Shown: positions 8,699 to 16,159 of the stretch, one piece after another
Position numbering within the stretch: the first letter of the stretch is position 1
Layout of the letters: the number at the start of each line of letters is the position of its first letter
DNA from: Tidjanibacter sp.
Lineage (GTDB): Bacteria > Bacteroidota > Bacteroidia > Bacteroidales > Rikenellaceae
DNA length: 51,641 bases
NCBI GenBank assembly: GCA_017466345.1
Contig: JAFTUI010000013.1
Coordinates: 1 to 51,641, forward strand
Direction: 5' to 3'
The notes under the pieces: model-generated
Database searches by the model: none
What the model was told of the DNA's origin: nothing
Seen by the model: the letters and a program-made list of their open reading frames with translations, nothing else
Made by a program: the position numbers and the translations under genes

Positions 8699-10792
8699 TC
8701 AATTCTCAATTCTCAATTCGAGCCTCACGCTCTCGCCCTCGGTGTACTCCTTGCCGGGCTCTATGCTCTGGCTCACAACGGAGCCTTTGCCCTTGAAGGT
8801 TACACGCAAGTCCCTTCGTTCCAACTCCCACAGGGCGTCCCTAAGTCCCATACCCCTCACATCGGGCATCACATACTCTTCGGTGGGGGTTGCTGTGGTG
8901 GCTTTCGTTCTTGCTGTGCCCTCGGTGGTGGGGGTTGCCTCCTTGTACCACGCGGGGTCGTGGGCGTAGATATACTCGGCAATCTCCCTGAAAACGGGCA
9001 GCGACACTCCTGCACCCGTATAGAATTTCACTTCGCCCTTTTTGCGCAGGGTTTTGATGGATACTATGCAGGTGTATTTGGGTGCCTCGGCAGGGAAGTA
9101 GCCCACAAATGTTGCGAGGTACTCGCGGCTACCATCTTTGGTCTCGTAGGCGGTGCGTCCTCTGTTGCCCGCCTTCTGGTAGATCTGTGCCGTTCCCGTC
9201 TTACCCGCCACGCGGAAGGGGAGCGAGCCCAAGCCGCTATGCGCAGTGCCCAACTCGTCACTCACCACAGCCTCCATACACTCCCTAAGTTTGGCGAGTG
9301 ATTCGGGCGAGCAGATGGCAGGATTGACCACCTCCGTAGAGAACTCCTCCACAATCTCTCCATCCCTCTCTATGCTCTTTACGAGTATGGGCTGTATGAG
9401 TTTGCCATCGTTTGCCACAGCATTGTAGAACATCAGTGTCTGCAAGGGAGTCATATCCAACTCGTAGCCATAGGCGGTCTGTGTGAGGGTGGTGTGCGAC
9501 CAGCCGCCCTCCTGCTTATAGGTCGAGGGGTGTTTTATGCCCCTGAAACCGTAGCCCTTCATACGCTGTATGTTGCGCACACTGTCTAAGCCTATGGCGT
9601 TGATATACTCCACCCATCGTTCGGGATTGTCGCCATAGACTTCGGTTACGGTCTTGGCAAAGCCGATGTTGGAGGATTCGGCAAAGATGCCTTTTAGCGT
9701 GGTCTTGCCCGTCTTCTTGCCCACAACGTGGGTGTCGGTAATGTTCAGACCGTTTATCTTCATCGTTGGCTTGGTGCCACAGTCGATACGCTTGTCAAGA
9801 CTCAGCCCCGCCTCGTCAATCAGTGCCATCAGCGACACCCCTTTGAAGGTGGAGCCAGGGGCGCCCTGCCACTGTATGGCGTAGTTGAAGTCATCGTTTA
9901 TCTGACCACCCTCGTAGTGAGTAAGGTTTGCCATAGCCCTAATCTCGCCCGTGGCACACTCTATGACTATTGCTGTGCCGCTGGTGGCGTTGTTATCCTC
10001 TAATTTGCGCCTCAGGGCACTCTCCACCACATCTTGGAGGTTGATGTCGATGGTGGTTATGATGTTGTTGCCATTCTGTGCGGGGGTGTTATCCTTGTCG
10101 ATGGTGGGTACAGAGTGGCGGTGGCGTGAGTCGAGCCACACAAAGCGGTTCTCGCCATCCTCAGCCTTTATGACATCGCGGTAGGCACTCTCTACACCGC
10201 TCGAAATGGTGTATGCCGCCAGTGAACCGTAGACCTTGTGGCGCGATTGGCGAGTTTCAACCACCAAACCATAGCGAGGTTCCATCAGCGGGAAAGTCCT
10301 CAGGCGGTCATACTCCCTCTGGTTGAGCGTCTGAGTGATGAAGGGCTGGCTGTAATACGATGAGCCTATCTTGTTCAGGGCGCGGTGACGTATATCGCCC
10401 AGCATCTTCTTGTAGTGCGAGGCGGGCTTACCAAACATTGCCGAGAGTGAGTCGCACAACGCTGGCAGCTCCATCTCATACACTCCGCCCCCCAAAGCCT
10501 CGGCGTGCAAGTCGAGTCTCAGGCGGTAGCCCCTTGTGTCCGTAGATAGCACCTCGCCATTGCGGTCGTAGATGTTACCTTGTGCGCCCTCGATGGTGCG
10601 AGTGGTGTAGCAACGTGCCTCCGAGAGGTTCCTCAGCGGTGTGCCATTGGGACCATACTGCGTGGCGACAATCTGACCTATGACCATAAGCGACAGTAGA
10701 GCGAAAATTCCGTAGAGAATTTTCACCCTATTTTGTATGCCTTTTTTTATGCGCCCGGGGTGTGGGTCTTTTATGTTTTTGCTTTTGGTCAT
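8699..10792 (-). CDS. ftsI: Penicillin-binding protein (FtsI-type transpeptidase) with C-terminal PASTA domain
   Basis: Class B PBP that cross-links septal peptidoglycan in the periplasm. The 697 residues have one N-terminal transmembrane helix (about 25-45), a dimerisation domain, and the transpeptidase motifs STFK at 314-317, SSN at 373-375 and KTG at 531-533. A PASTA domain follows a Thr/Ala-rich linker (about 634-697, starting YVMPDVRGMG). Its place between the FtsL-like gene and murE fits FtsI. The final L-R-I-E-N and stop come from the period-7 repeat. The ATG at 10792 is preceded by a family A repeat. Confidence 0.95.
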   Translation of the reverse strand: MTKSKNIKDPHPGRIKKGIQNRVKILYGIFALLSLMVIGQIVATQYGPNGTPLRNLSEARCYTTRTIEGAQGNIYDRNGEVLSTDTRGYRLRLDLHAEALGGGVYEMELPALCDSLSAMFGKPASHYKKMLGDIRHRALNKIGSSYYSQPFITQTLNQREYDRLRTFPLMEPRYGLVVETRQSRHKVYGSLAAYTISSGVESAYRDVIKAEDGENRFVWLDSRHRHSVPTIDKDNTPAQNGNNIITTIDINLQDVVESALRRKLEDNNATSGTAIVIECATGEIRAMANLTHYEGGQINDDFNYAIQWQGAPGSTFKGVSLMALIDEAGLSLDKRIDCGTKPTMKINGLNITDTHVVGKKTGKTTLKGIFAESSNIGFAKTVTEVYGDNPERWVEYINAIGLDSVRNIQRMKGYGFRGIKHPSTYKQEGGWSHTTLTQTAYGYELDMTPLQTLMFYNAVANDGKLIQPILVKSIERDGEIVEEFSTEVVNPAICSPESLAKLRECMEAVVSDELGTAHSGLGSLPFRVAGKTGTAQIYQKAGNRGRTAYETKDGSREYLATFVGYFPAEAPKYTCIVSIKTLRKKGEVKFYTGAGVSLPVFREIAEYIYAHDPAWYKEATPTTEGTARTKATTATPTEEYVMPDVRGMGLRDALWELERRDLRVTFKGKGSVVSQSIEPGKEYTEGESVRLELRIEN

Positions 10793-10804
10793 CGTTTTTA
10801 TGTT

Positions 10805-10992
10805 GTCGGCTGCGCCTTGTGGGCATCTGCTGCGTTATGCTCGTGCTCGGATTGCTCATTTACGCCTAAGTAAACTCCGCATCCTCGCACTTCGCAAGCC
10901 TTGCATCTGCCTCACAAATCGCACCCTCTTATTGTAGGGTTATGTTATCGGCTGCGCCTTGTGGGCATCTGCTGCGTTACGCTCGTGCTCGA
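10805..10992. repeat. Family A repeats, full copy A4 and truncated copy A5 (before ftsI)
   Basis: A4 (10805-10929) matches A3 almost base for base. After 18 bp a truncated copy A5 (10948-10992) repeats only the first 45 bases (GGCTGCGCCTTGTGGGCATC onward). Together with the B repeats that follow, the 403-bp gap between the FtsL-like gene and ftsI holds only repeats. Confidence 0.8.
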
Positions 10993-11022
10993 ATTAACTT
11001 TCAATTTTCAATTCTCAATTCT

Positions 11023-11197
11023 CAATTGACCAGCCTTCGGCTGCTCTAAAATGCTCCCGCTCGGCATAGTCTGCAAGCAGTCTCTGCACTCGCTTACTCG
11101 CATTTGCTTCAATTGACCAACCTGCGGTTGCTCTAAAATGCTCCCGCTCGGCATAGCGTGCAAGCCCGCTCTGCCCTCGCTTAATCGCATTTGCCTC
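11023..11197. repeat. Family B repeat, two tandem copies
   Basis: Copies at 11023-11109 and 11110-11197 in the same orientation, each starting CAATTGACC and ending ATTTGC(C/T)TC. Period-7 CTCAATT arrays flank the pair. The copies differ at scattered sites, for example GCCTTCGGCTGC versus ACCTGCGGTTGC. Confidence 0.8.
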
Positions 11198-11630
11198 AAT
11201 TCTCAATTCTCTTTATCACCTGTGGTGGGGTGTTCCACTGCTTGATGCCTATCTTGCGTGTTTCAATCTCCTCCACAATGTTGTTGTAACGTGTGGCGCG
11301 GAGTCGCTCGGAGGAGTAGAGCAGTGCCTTCGAGCGAACACGTTGCAACTCTATGCGGCAGGTTATCTCCTCCCTTTGGACTTGTTGGCAAGTGAAGACG
11401 TAGCCCATATAGAGCAGTATCAGCAAACAGCAGTAGAGCATAAAGGGGTAGTGGCGGCGCACCGACTTGCTATACAGCACATCGCCCGAAAAGATGCTCT
11501 TCGAGGAGCGTCTGCCCGACTCGTTGATGGCACTCGGTTTGACAGCACCCACAGGTTTCTCGTCCTTGCGCGGTGCAGTAGCCTGCCTGCCGTTCTTGCT
11601 CTTCCTATCTCTCTTACCAAACAAATTCAT
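11196..11630 (-). CDS. FtsL-like division protein
   Basis: 144-residue bitopic membrane protein: basic N-terminal cytoplasmic part (residues 1-60), one hydrophobic helix at about 62-80, then a charged helical region as in FtsL-type coiled coils. I assign it from its position between rsmH and ftsI and its topology; FtsL has little sequence conservation. In other bacteria FtsL links the FtsQB complex with FtsWI. The last codons (R-I-E-N) and the TGA stop lie in the period-7 array. The gap to rsmH is 44 bp of period-7 repeat. Confidence 0.75.
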   Translation of the reverse strand: MNLFGKRDRKSKNGRQATAPRKDEKPVGAVKPSAINESGRRSSKSIFSGDVLYSKSVRRHYPFMLYCCLLILLYMGYVFTCQQVQREEITCRIELQRVRSKALLYSSERLRATRYNNIVEEIETRKIGIKQWNTPPQVIKRIEN

Positions 11631-11674
11631 CTCTAACTCTCAACTCTCAATTCTCAACTCTCAATTCTCAACTC

Positions 11675-12586
11675 TCAATTCTTCTCTGCCACTCGGAGTT
11701 TTGCGCTGCGCGAGCGGGGGTTGCGCTCCACCTCCTCGGGGGTGGGGACTATCGCCTTGCGGCTCACAGCCTCCCACGGAGAGCTTACGTTGCCATAAAA
11801 ATCCTTCTCCACCTTACCCTCGAAGTTGCCCGCCTTGATGAAGTTCTTCACAAGTCTATCCTCCAACGAGTGGTACGAGATGACGCACAGCCTACCGCCC
11901 GGTTTGAGGACTTTGAGGCTCTGTTCGAGTGCCATTTTGAGAGCCTCCATCTCGCCATTGACCTCTATTCGCAGGGCTTGGAAGAGTTTGGTGAGGAACT
12001 TGGCTCCGTCCTTCTTGGGGGTGCAGGGGGCTACCGCCTCTATGAGTTCGCCAGTGGTGGTTATCTCCTTCTGCTCGCGGTAGCGGACAATGCACGAGGC
12101 GATCTTCCACGTTGTGTCCAACTCGCCATACTCCCTCAGCACCCTCGCCAACTCCTCCGCCGAATAGGTGTTCACCAACTCGCGGGCAGAAAAAGGTGCC
12201 CTCTGGTTCATCCTCATATCGAGCGGGGCGTCAGTCTTGAACGAAAAGCCCCTCTCGGCAGTGTCGAAGTGGTGCGATGAAACGCCTAAGTCGGCAATGA
12301 TGCCGTCAACCTCGCCATCCCCAATGCCCCTCAGGCGCAACTGCGAGCGCAGAAAGCGGAAGTTGCTCTCCACAAAGTGGTGTCGCTCATCGTCTGTGAG
12401 GTTTGCTTTGGCGTCTGCATCTTGGTCGAAAGAGAAAAGGCAACCCTTCTCGGAGAGCTCAGAGAGAATAAGGCGCGAGTGTCCGCCGCCACCGAATGTC
12501 AAATCGACATAGATGCCGTCTGGGTTAATTGCCAATCCCTCAATGGTTTCCTCGGCTAAGGCAGGAATATGATAAGTTTCGGTCAT
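11675..12586 (-). CDS. rsmH: 16S rRNA (cytosine(1402)-N4)-methyltransferase RsmH
   Basis: SAM-dependent methyltransferase that modifies C1402 in the 16S rRNA decoding site (formerly MraW). The 303-residue product begins MTETYHIPALAEETIEGL; the SAM-binding segment VDLTFGGGGHSRLIL lies near residues 29-43, and ADLGVSSHHFD and ISYHSLEDRLVKNF are family signatures. I use the ATG at 12586; only a TTG lies upstream in frame. It is the first dcw gene here and no mraZ precedes it. The tail A-E-K-N and TGA stop lie in the AATTGAG array. Two inverted repeats lie just upstream. Confidence 0.96.
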   Translation of the reverse strand: MTETYHIPALAEETIEGLAINPDGIYVDLTFGGGGHSRLILSELSEKGCLFSFDQDADAKANLTDDERHHFVESNFRFLRSQLRLRGIGDGEVDGIIADLGVSSHHFDTAERGFSFKTDAPLDMRMNQRAPFSARELVNTYSAEELARVLREYGELDTTWKIASCIVRYREQKEITTTGELIEAVAPCTPKKDGAKFLTKLFQALRIEVNGEMEALKMALEQSLKVLKPGGRLCVISYHSLEDRLVKNFIKAGNFEGKVEKDFYGNVSSPWEAVSRKAIVPTPEEVERNPRSRSAKLRVAEKN

Positions 12587-12595
12587 ACGCAAGAC

Positions 12596-12653
12596 TACAA
12601 AGTATTAAAAATACTTTGTAAAGGTACGGCTTTTGTTGCGAACTATGCAACAA
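12596..12653 (-). promoter_or_regulatory. Two inverted repeats and possible promoter before rsmH
   Basis: A perfect 25-bp palindrome lies at 12596-12620 (arms TACAAAGTATT and AATACTTTGTA, 3-base loop), 10 bp upstream of the ATG. A second inverted repeat has arms TTGTTGC (12633-12639) and GCAACAA (12647-12653). Reading minus, TACCTTTA (12626-12619) resembles a Bacteroidota -7 box (TAnnTTTG), so a transcript could begin with the 25-bp stem. This is the only plausible promoter region seen for the dcw operon. Confidence 0.5.
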
Positions 12654-12726
12654 ATTTAGCGGAAAGTTATTAACAATTTGGAAGAGTCCCCCCCATTTGT
12701 GGGGATGAATGGAGGGCAGGAGTGTT

Positions 12727-13200
12727 TTAGCACCTCTCGATAAGTGCCACAGCGTAGGCGGCAACACCCTCTTGTCTGCCCGTAAAACCGAGTTTTTCGG
12801 TGGTGGTGGCTTTGACGGAAACCGAGCCCACCTCTACGCCCATAACCTCGGCAAGGCGTGTCCTCATTTGGTCTATGTGAGGGCGCAATTTTGGACGCTC
12901 TAATGCGATTGTAATATCCACATTACCAACCTTATAGCCCTCTTTGCGGAGTAGCGCAACGGTGTGCGCAAGGAGGATGGTTGAGTCTATGCCTTTGTAG
13001 GCAGGATCGGTGTCGGGAAAGTGCTTGCCGATGTCGCCCAAAGCAGCCGCGCCAAGCAGTGCATCGCACAGCGCGTGAATTGCCACATCTCCATCCGAGT
13101 GCGCCACGCAACCGAGCGCTGAGTCCACCCTCACGCCACAAATCACAAATGGCAGTCCCTCTGCCAAAACGTGTACATCGTATCCAAAACCTATGCGCAT
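12727..13200 (-). CDS. ispF: 2-C-methyl-D-erythritol 2,4-cyclodiphosphate synthase IspF
   Basis: Zinc enzyme of the MEP isoprenoid pathway that cyclises CDP-ME 2-phosphate. The 157-residue product has the metal-binding motif GYDVH at 5-9 (Asp and His), [19 protein letters not shown], and [13 protein letters not shown]. The ATG at 13200 is preceded by AGGAGGTATT, an unusually good Shine-Dalgarno sequence for this phylum, which fixes the start. It is a single gene, separated by 140 bp from rsmH, and supplies precursors including undecaprenyl phosphate used by the neighbouring wall enzymes. Confidence 0.96.
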   Translation of the reverse strand: MRIGFGYDVHVLAEGLPFVICGVRVDSALGCVAHSDGDVAIHALCDALLGAAALGDIGKHFPDTDPAYKGIDSTILLAHTVALLRKEGYKVGNVDITIALERPKLRPHIDQMRTRLAEVMGVEVGSVSVKATTTEKLGFTGRQEGVAAYAVALIERC

Positions 13201-13427
13201 AATACCTCCTTGTGCTACTTTATTTCTCTTGTCGGTTTTACCCCACAAAAATACGCATAAAATTTGAGAAACTAAAATCCAGCGGGCGGTATTTGGTTGT
13301 CAGTTGTCAGTTGTTGATTGTCTAACCTCTCCAACCTCTCTAACCTCCTCCCCCTCATTCTCGGGTATCTTTTTTAATACCCAAGAGGGTGGGGCGTTCT
13401 TTCTGTTCTTCCTGTTGCCATAGCCAC
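13201..13427. repeat. Intergenic region with a GGGTAT...ATACCC hairpin
   Basis: After the ispF leader come TTGTCAG and CTAACCTCTCC short repeats, then CCCCTCATTCTCGGGTAT (13351-13368), a CTTTTTTA loop and ATACCC (13377-13382) followed by AAGAGGGTGGGG. The same hairpin with C-rich and G-rich flanks occurs at about 18.27, 34.8, 35.2, 49.6 and 50.1 kb. No gene is seen. Confidence 0.65.
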
Positions 13428-13727
13428 GAGGATTGACTGCGCTTCGCTTGTCTTTCCTCTGCTGCTGCCGCAGGGGCGCCATTTCAAGGAGGATTGGCCA
13501 ACACTCTGTGTTGCCCTTTCCTCTGCTGCTGCCGCATGGGCGCCATCAACGAGGATTGCCTTCGCTGTCGCTTGGCTTTCCTCTTTTGCTGCCGCAGGGG
13601 CGCCATTCCCGAGGATTGACTGCGCTTCGCTTGTCTTTCCTCTGCTGCTGCCGCAGGGCGCCATCAACGAGGATTGACTGCGCTTCGCTTGTCTTTCCTC
13701 TTCTGCTGCCGCAGGGGCGCCATCAAA
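13428..13727. repeat. Five tandem copies of a 58-62 bp repeat
   Basis: Units begin GAGGATTG at 13428, 13489, 13551, 13611 and 13669 (lengths 61, 62, 60, 58 and 59). The most constant part is TCTGCTGCTGCCGCAGGGGC followed by GCCAT; the part after GAGGATTG varies (GACTGCGCTTCGCTTGTCTT in units 1, 4 and 5; different in 2 and 3). There are no unique spacers, so this is a minisatellite, not CRISPR. The minus frames are partly open but the encoded peptide resembles no domain I know. Confidence 0.8.
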
Positions 13728-13864
13728 GCAAACAATGAGCAAGGGCGACAACGAGTGTCGCCCTCCTCTTTTTTTGTTACAAGAGGCTTCTGTGAGCAAG
13801 CTCCCAAGCCTCTTATAACAAAAAAAGGTGAAACTTTCGTTTCACCTTCTCATTGTTTGCTTTG
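13724..13864. repeat. 140-bp nested inverted-repeat unit next to tRNA-Thr
   Basis: Outer arms AAAGCAAACAATGAG (13725-13739) and CTCATTGTTTGCTTT (13849-13863) are perfect inverted copies. Inside lie three hairpins: AGGGCGACA/TGTCGCCCT (13742-13764) followed by a T run on the plus strand, a long stem around AAGAGGCTT/AAGCCTCTT (about 13777-13817), and AAGGTGAAAC/GTTTCACCTT (13825-13848). The right arm abuts the 3' end of tRNA-Thr. Confidence 0.65.
13818..13848 (-). terminator. Intrinsic terminator of tRNA-Thr
   Basis: Reading minus, a 10-bp stem (AAGGTGAAAC, loop GAAA, GTTTCACCTT) is followed by a run of T, 17 bp after the tRNA 3' end. Confidence 0.8.
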
Positions 13865-13936
<72 letters not shown>

Positions 13937-13957
13937 ATTTACTTCCTAAAAGCGGGA

Positions 13958-13965
13958 CAAAAGTA
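13958..13965 (-). promoter_or_regulatory. Probable -7 box for tRNA-Thr
   Basis: Minus-strand TACTTTTG matches TAnnTTTG and lies 21 bp before the tRNA 5' end. No clear TTTG -33 box is seen. Confidence 0.5.
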
Positions 13966-14128
13966 CAACGCATTTTTTAATTGTGCAACTTTTCAATCAT
14001 TTTTTGCCAACTTTTTTGCAAAAACACCGTTTGATGCACTTCTTGCGAGGGTGGGGGAGGCGCACCAACCCACTATGTCGGTTGGCAAGCAGAGTGCAGC
14101 GGCTCAGTATTTACGTCATATCTTGGTG

Positions 14129-14821
14129 TTAAAAAACGGCAGCCGTCATTATGGAGTTGGCGATGAGGCGGTGTCCAGCGGCATTGGGATGTATGCCATC
14201 GGGGCAGATGAGCGAGCGCCATTCCTCTTTGAGGTCGCTAAAAGGGTGTGTAATGTCTAATATAGGTGTGGCTGTTTGGGTGGCTATTGCGAAGAGTTCC
14301 CTGTTGTAGTCTTCGTGCCAGCGCTCAATAGCCTCCACCTCGCCACCCATCCATCCGAGGATGTTGTTCTGCTGACTCTGGTCCATGCTGCGAGAGAAGA
14401 ATGCAAAGTAGGAGTCAGAGACGATGGGTGGCAAAGAGAGGATTATGGGCTTGGAACCCAACGCTTTAACCTTGTCAATAAGTTCCACAAACGACTCTCG
14501 GAACGCTTCGAGTGTGGTCTTGGGCTTATGCTCGGCCTTGGGGTCGAGTGCTATACGTTTCCAATGAAAGTCGCAGTCGTTGCCACCATATTCTATAATG
14601 GTATACTCCGCCGAGGCGATCTCTTCGCTGTGGCGGTCGATAACCTGATGACCATAGTTGATGGTGCAGCCGAAGCGTCCGTAGTTCTCGATTTCTAAGT
14701 TACGCTCGCGCCTTAAAATCTCCACAAAACTACCCTCAGAAACCAAGTAGTTATTCTCGTTATTTAGTACGACACCTTTGGTTATGGAGTCGCCAAGTGC
14801 TACAATTTTTCTCTTTTTCAT
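14129..14821 (-). CDS. SGNH/GDSL-family hydrolase
   Basis: 230-residue esterase or lipase-like hydrolase without a clear signal peptide, so probably cytoplasmic. Block I is GDSIT (residues 10-14, nucleophile Ser12), block III is GGND in YGGNDCDFHW, and block V is DGIHPNAAGH carrying the catalytic Asp and His. The substrate cannot be told from sequence; family members act on acyl esters or acetylated sugars. It is transcribed divergently from the LytTR regulator, with a good promoter match upstream. Confidence 0.85.
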   Translation of the reverse strand: MKKRKIVALGDSITKGVVLNNENNYLVSEGSFVEILRRERNLEIENYGRFGCTINYGHQVIDRHSEEIASAEYTIIEYGGNDCDFHWKRIALDPKAEHKPKTTLEAFRESFVELIDKVKALGSKPIILSLPPIVSDSYFAFFSRSMDQSQQNNILGWMGGEVEAIERWHEDYNRELFAIATQTATPILDITHPFSDLKEEWRSLICPDGIHPNAAGHRLIANSIMTAAVF

Positions 14822-14846
14822 ATCTCAGTCTTGTTGTTTGTGATGA

Positions 14847-14879
14847 CAAAAGTAGTGTGCCTTACAGGGCTCTCACAAA
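14847..14879 (-). promoter_or_regulatory. Bacteroidota-type promoter for the SGNH hydrolase
   Basis: Minus strand: TTTG (14879-14876), 21-bp spacer, TACTTTTG (14854-14847), close to the consensus TTTG-N19-21-TAnnTTTG; 25 bp before the ATG. Confidence 0.75.
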
Positions 14880-14940
14880 ATATGTTGTGGGTACGAGTGT
14901 ATAGTTGTAAAAATGCGTATTTAGGGATAAAAGCCCCAGA

Positions 14941-14972
14941 TTTGGGAAGTTTGACAAAAAATTGTATATTTG
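14941..14972 (+). promoter_or_regulatory. Bacteroidota-type promoter for the LytTR gene
   Basis: TTTG (14941-14944), 20-bp spacer, TATATTTG (14965-14972), a full match to the consensus. The ATG at 15000 lies 27 bp downstream. Confidence 0.8.
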
Positions 14973-14999
14973 TCCCCGTAAATTTTGGGATATTTGTAT

Positions 15000-15800
15000 A
15001 TGGAAAACAGCAAGCATATTTTACTCGGTGGTGTGAGTGCCACGTTGCACTCACTAATCGTGCCACTATTCTCGTTCGTCTTTGCCATTCTCTACAAGCC
15101 TTTCTCCATACCAACGGTCTTGGAGATGGAGAGTAGCTCCTACAATTTCAATATCACAATCCTTCTCTGCATTGTGCTTGGCGTGATGTTGCTTACGCGC
15201 GGAGGACTGCTGTTGCTCCGTAAGCGTTTCCCCACAGGCGATTTCTTCTATGCGCTATGGTGTCTGGGCGAGATTGTCCTCTCGGCACTCTTTGCCTCGC
15301 TATACCTTACCCTAATGCTCAATGGAACAAGAGGTTACTTCGAGGTTGTGGGCGCTACCGTAGGACGCTACTTTGGCATTGCAATATATCCCTATGCCAT
15401 ACTCTATCTCGGCTTCAAACTCTATGCCGAACGCAACAAGGAGGAGCAGGATCCCTCGAAATTGATAAAGTTCTACGATGAGTATCGCAAATTGCGCTTT
15501 GTGATAGATTCTGAGGCGGTTGTCTTCCTCAAATCGGAGGAGAATTATGTGCAGATTCACTATGTGGAGAACTCCAAGACCAAGAAATTTGTGCTCCGCT
15601 CCTCGATGCGAGCCCTCGAAGAGCAGATGGCGCACTACGGACTCGTGCGTTGCCACCGCTCCTACTATATCAATCCCGACCACGTCAAGATGGTACGCAA
15701 GGAGCCTTCGGGTGTTGTGGTTGCTCTGCTCAAAGAGGAGGGCTACGAGCCTGTTCCCATCTCACGCAAATACCAAGAGGAACTAACCCGCTTGCTCTAA
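15000..15800 (+). CDS. Membrane-anchored LytTR-domain transcriptional regulator
   Basis: 266 residues: an N-terminal half with about four hydrophobic helices (near 17-35, 52-72, 83-105, 118-138), then a charged linker and a C-terminal LytTR DNA-binding domain (about 165-266) with the family pattern FLKSEENYVQIHY, RSSMRALEEQM and RCHRSYYINPDHV. There is no receiver domain, and no sensor kinase gene is adjacent, so signal input is probably through the membrane part (inference). The ATG at 15000 is preferred over an in-frame TTG at 14985. It may regulate its divergent neighbour or the small gene that follows. Confidence 0.85.
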   Translation: MENSKHILLGGVSATLHSLIVPLFSFVFAILYKPFSIPTVLEMESSSYNFNITILLCIVLGVMLLTRGGLLLLRKRFPTGDFFYALWCLGEIVLSALFASLYLTLMLNGTRGYFEVVGATVGRYFGIAIYPYAILYLGFKLYAERNKEEQDPSKLIKFYDEYRKLRFVIDSEAVVFLKSEENYVQIHYVENSKTKKFVLRSSMRALEEQMAHYGLVRCHRSYYINPDHVKMVRKEPSGVVVALLKEEGYEPVPISRKYQEELTRLL

Positions 15801-15894
15801 ATAGGTAGAGGGGGAGATAAAAATATCGCCGTAGGCGATACAAACTTCAATTCTTTTTTGTACATTTGGGGGATTAAAATGGCTCAAAAAGCGT

Positions 15895-16134
15895 ATGTAC
15901 GATTACAAAAGCCTTCGTAAGATTGTGGTGTTGCTCGCCGTTTTGTTCGGTGTAGTGTTGGCAGTGTTGGTGCTTACCTCGCTGCCACTCAACAAGTTTG
16001 CACTACTGTCGGTAGTGCTGATGGTGGTTGTGGGCATCTATTTTGTGACCATTCCGCTGAAACTCTTGAAGGAGATGAAGGATATGGAAGCCATTATTGA
16101 GAAGTATAAACGTGGCAACTCGAAACAAGACTAA
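15895..16134 (+). CDS. Small two-helix membrane protein, unknown
   Basis: 79 residues with two hydrophobic helices (about 8-29 and 35-54) and a charged C-terminal helix ending in KYKRGNSKQD. I do not recognise a family. TACATTTG at 15861-15868 is a possible -7 box, 27 bp before the ATG. It ends 25 bp before the threonine dehydrogenase start, so the two may be cotranscribed. Confidence 0.6.
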   Translation: MYDYKSLRKIVVLLAVLFGVVLAVLVLTSLPLNKFALLSVVLMVVVGIYFVTIPLKLLKEMKDMEAIIEKYKRGNSKQD

Positions 16135-16159
16135 CCTGAAAAAACAATAACTCTAAACA

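Noticed and set aside
11008-11206. Two overlapping 63-codon frames between the FtsL-like gene and ftsI
   Set aside because: They are translations of family B repeats; the same peptides occur at 39.6 kb in other contexts.
12600-12727. mraZ gene upstream of rsmH
   Set aside because: The 140-bp gap between rsmH and ispF is too short for mraZ and has no GTGGG boxes in the expected array.
13428-13727. CRISPR array
   Set aside because: Units are contiguous at 58-62 bp without unique spacers and no cas genes are nearby.
13374-13799. 141-codon minus-strand frame across the tandem repeats
   Set aside because: It is made almost wholly of the 60-bp repeat, whose unit lengths (58-62) do not keep one frame, and it has no recognisable domain.
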